Shown: in pieces, positions 63,767 to 64,000 of the stretch
Numbering within the stretch: position 1 is the stretch's first letter
How the letters are laid out: every line of letters starts with the position of its first letter
DNA from: Streptomyces gobiensis
GTDB lineage: Bacteria > Actinomycetota > Actinomycetes > Streptomycetales > Streptomycetaceae
Reading direction: 5' to 3'
NCBI RefSeq assembly: GCF_021216675.1
Contig: NZ_CP086120.1
Location: 3,408,501-3,472,500, forward strand
Length of the DNA stretch: 64,000 bases
Notes under the pieces: model-generated
Databases searched by the model: none
Seen by the model: only the letters and a program-made list of their open reading frames with translations
What the model was told of the DNA's origin: nothing
Program-made: the position numbers and the translations under genes

Positions 63767-64000
63767 TGGGCCAGAAGGTTAACCCGCACGGGTTCCGGCT
63801 CGGCATCACCACGGACTTCAAGTCCCGGTGGTACGCCGACAAGCTGTACAAGGACTACGTCAAGGAAGATGTCGAGATCCGCCGCCTGCTGACGCAGGGC
63901 ATGGAGCGGGCCGGTATCTCCAAGGTTGAGATCGAGCGCACTCGCGACCGCGTCCGCGTCGACGTTCACACCGCCCGTCCGGGCATCGTGATCGGCCGTC
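63766..64000 (+). CDS. rpsC: 30S ribosomal protein S3 (3' end outside window)
   Basis: First 78 codons: [24 protein letters not shown] and the start of the KH domain ([17 protein letters not shown]). The gene continues past base 64000. Confidence 0.97.
   Translation, partial: MGQKVNPHGFRLGITTDFKSRWYADKLYKDYVKEDVEIRRLLTQGMERAGISKVEIERTRDRVRVDVHTARPGIVIGR

Overview
The window is high-GC actinobacterial DNA. The organism is almost certainly a Streptomyces or a close streptomycete. Reasons: GTG and TTG starts are common, genes couple through ATGA/GTGA overlaps, and tRNA genes lack an encoded CCA. There is also a LAxTG-type sortase substrate, a partial second nuo cluster (A-B-C-H-I-J-K-L-M-N without D-E-F-G), and the order secE-nusG-rplK-rplA / rplJ-rplL / rpoB-rpoC / rpsL-rpsG-fusA-tuf / rpsJ-rplC-rplD-rplW-rplB-rpsS-rplV-rpsC. 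The species cannot be fixed from sequence alone.

Bases 1 to about 16 kb are accessory DNA. They hold the C-terminal part of an RHS-repeat polymorphic toxin with a DNA/RNA non-specific endonuclease tip, followed by two SUKH-type immunity genes. Next come a Uma2-family nuclease gene plus two decayed copies of its 5' end, a Tat-exported PhoX-like protein, and several unknown or remnant genes. A sortase-anchored surface protein with a PD-(D/E)XK-like nuclease signature, a FitA/VapC-type toxin-antitoxin pair, and a divergent cupin / GlxA-AraC regulator pair follow, then a truncated Tat-signal gene and an alpha/beta hydrolase.

From 16.4 to 26.0 kb lies the ten-gene partial complex I cluster. From 26 to 41 kb there are housekeeping and membrane genes: htpX, a YccF protein, a GltS-type symporter, yajQ, an EF-hand protein, a three-gene sigma-factor unit, a cytosine-deaminase-like amidohydrolase that has lost catalytic residues, rpmG, a MaoC pair, murB, an adenosine deaminase and an aspartate aminotransferase. 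tRNA-Tyr, tRNA-Thr, tRNA-Met and tRNA-Trp also lie here. From 41.4 kb to the end is the transcription and translation core: secE-nusG, L11-L1, L10-L7/L12, rpoBC, the str operon and the start of the S10 operon.

The most notable non-gene features are a modular dispersed intergenic repeat present five times (near 26.1, 29.4, 39.4, 44.2 and 53.7 kb), an imperfect inverted repeat of about 115-bp arms between tuf and rpsJ, a hairpin motif shared by the rpsL and rpsJ leaders, and strong hairpins bounding the ribosomal operons. RpoB has Thr where the rifampicin pocket normally has Asn (E. coli N518 equivalent).
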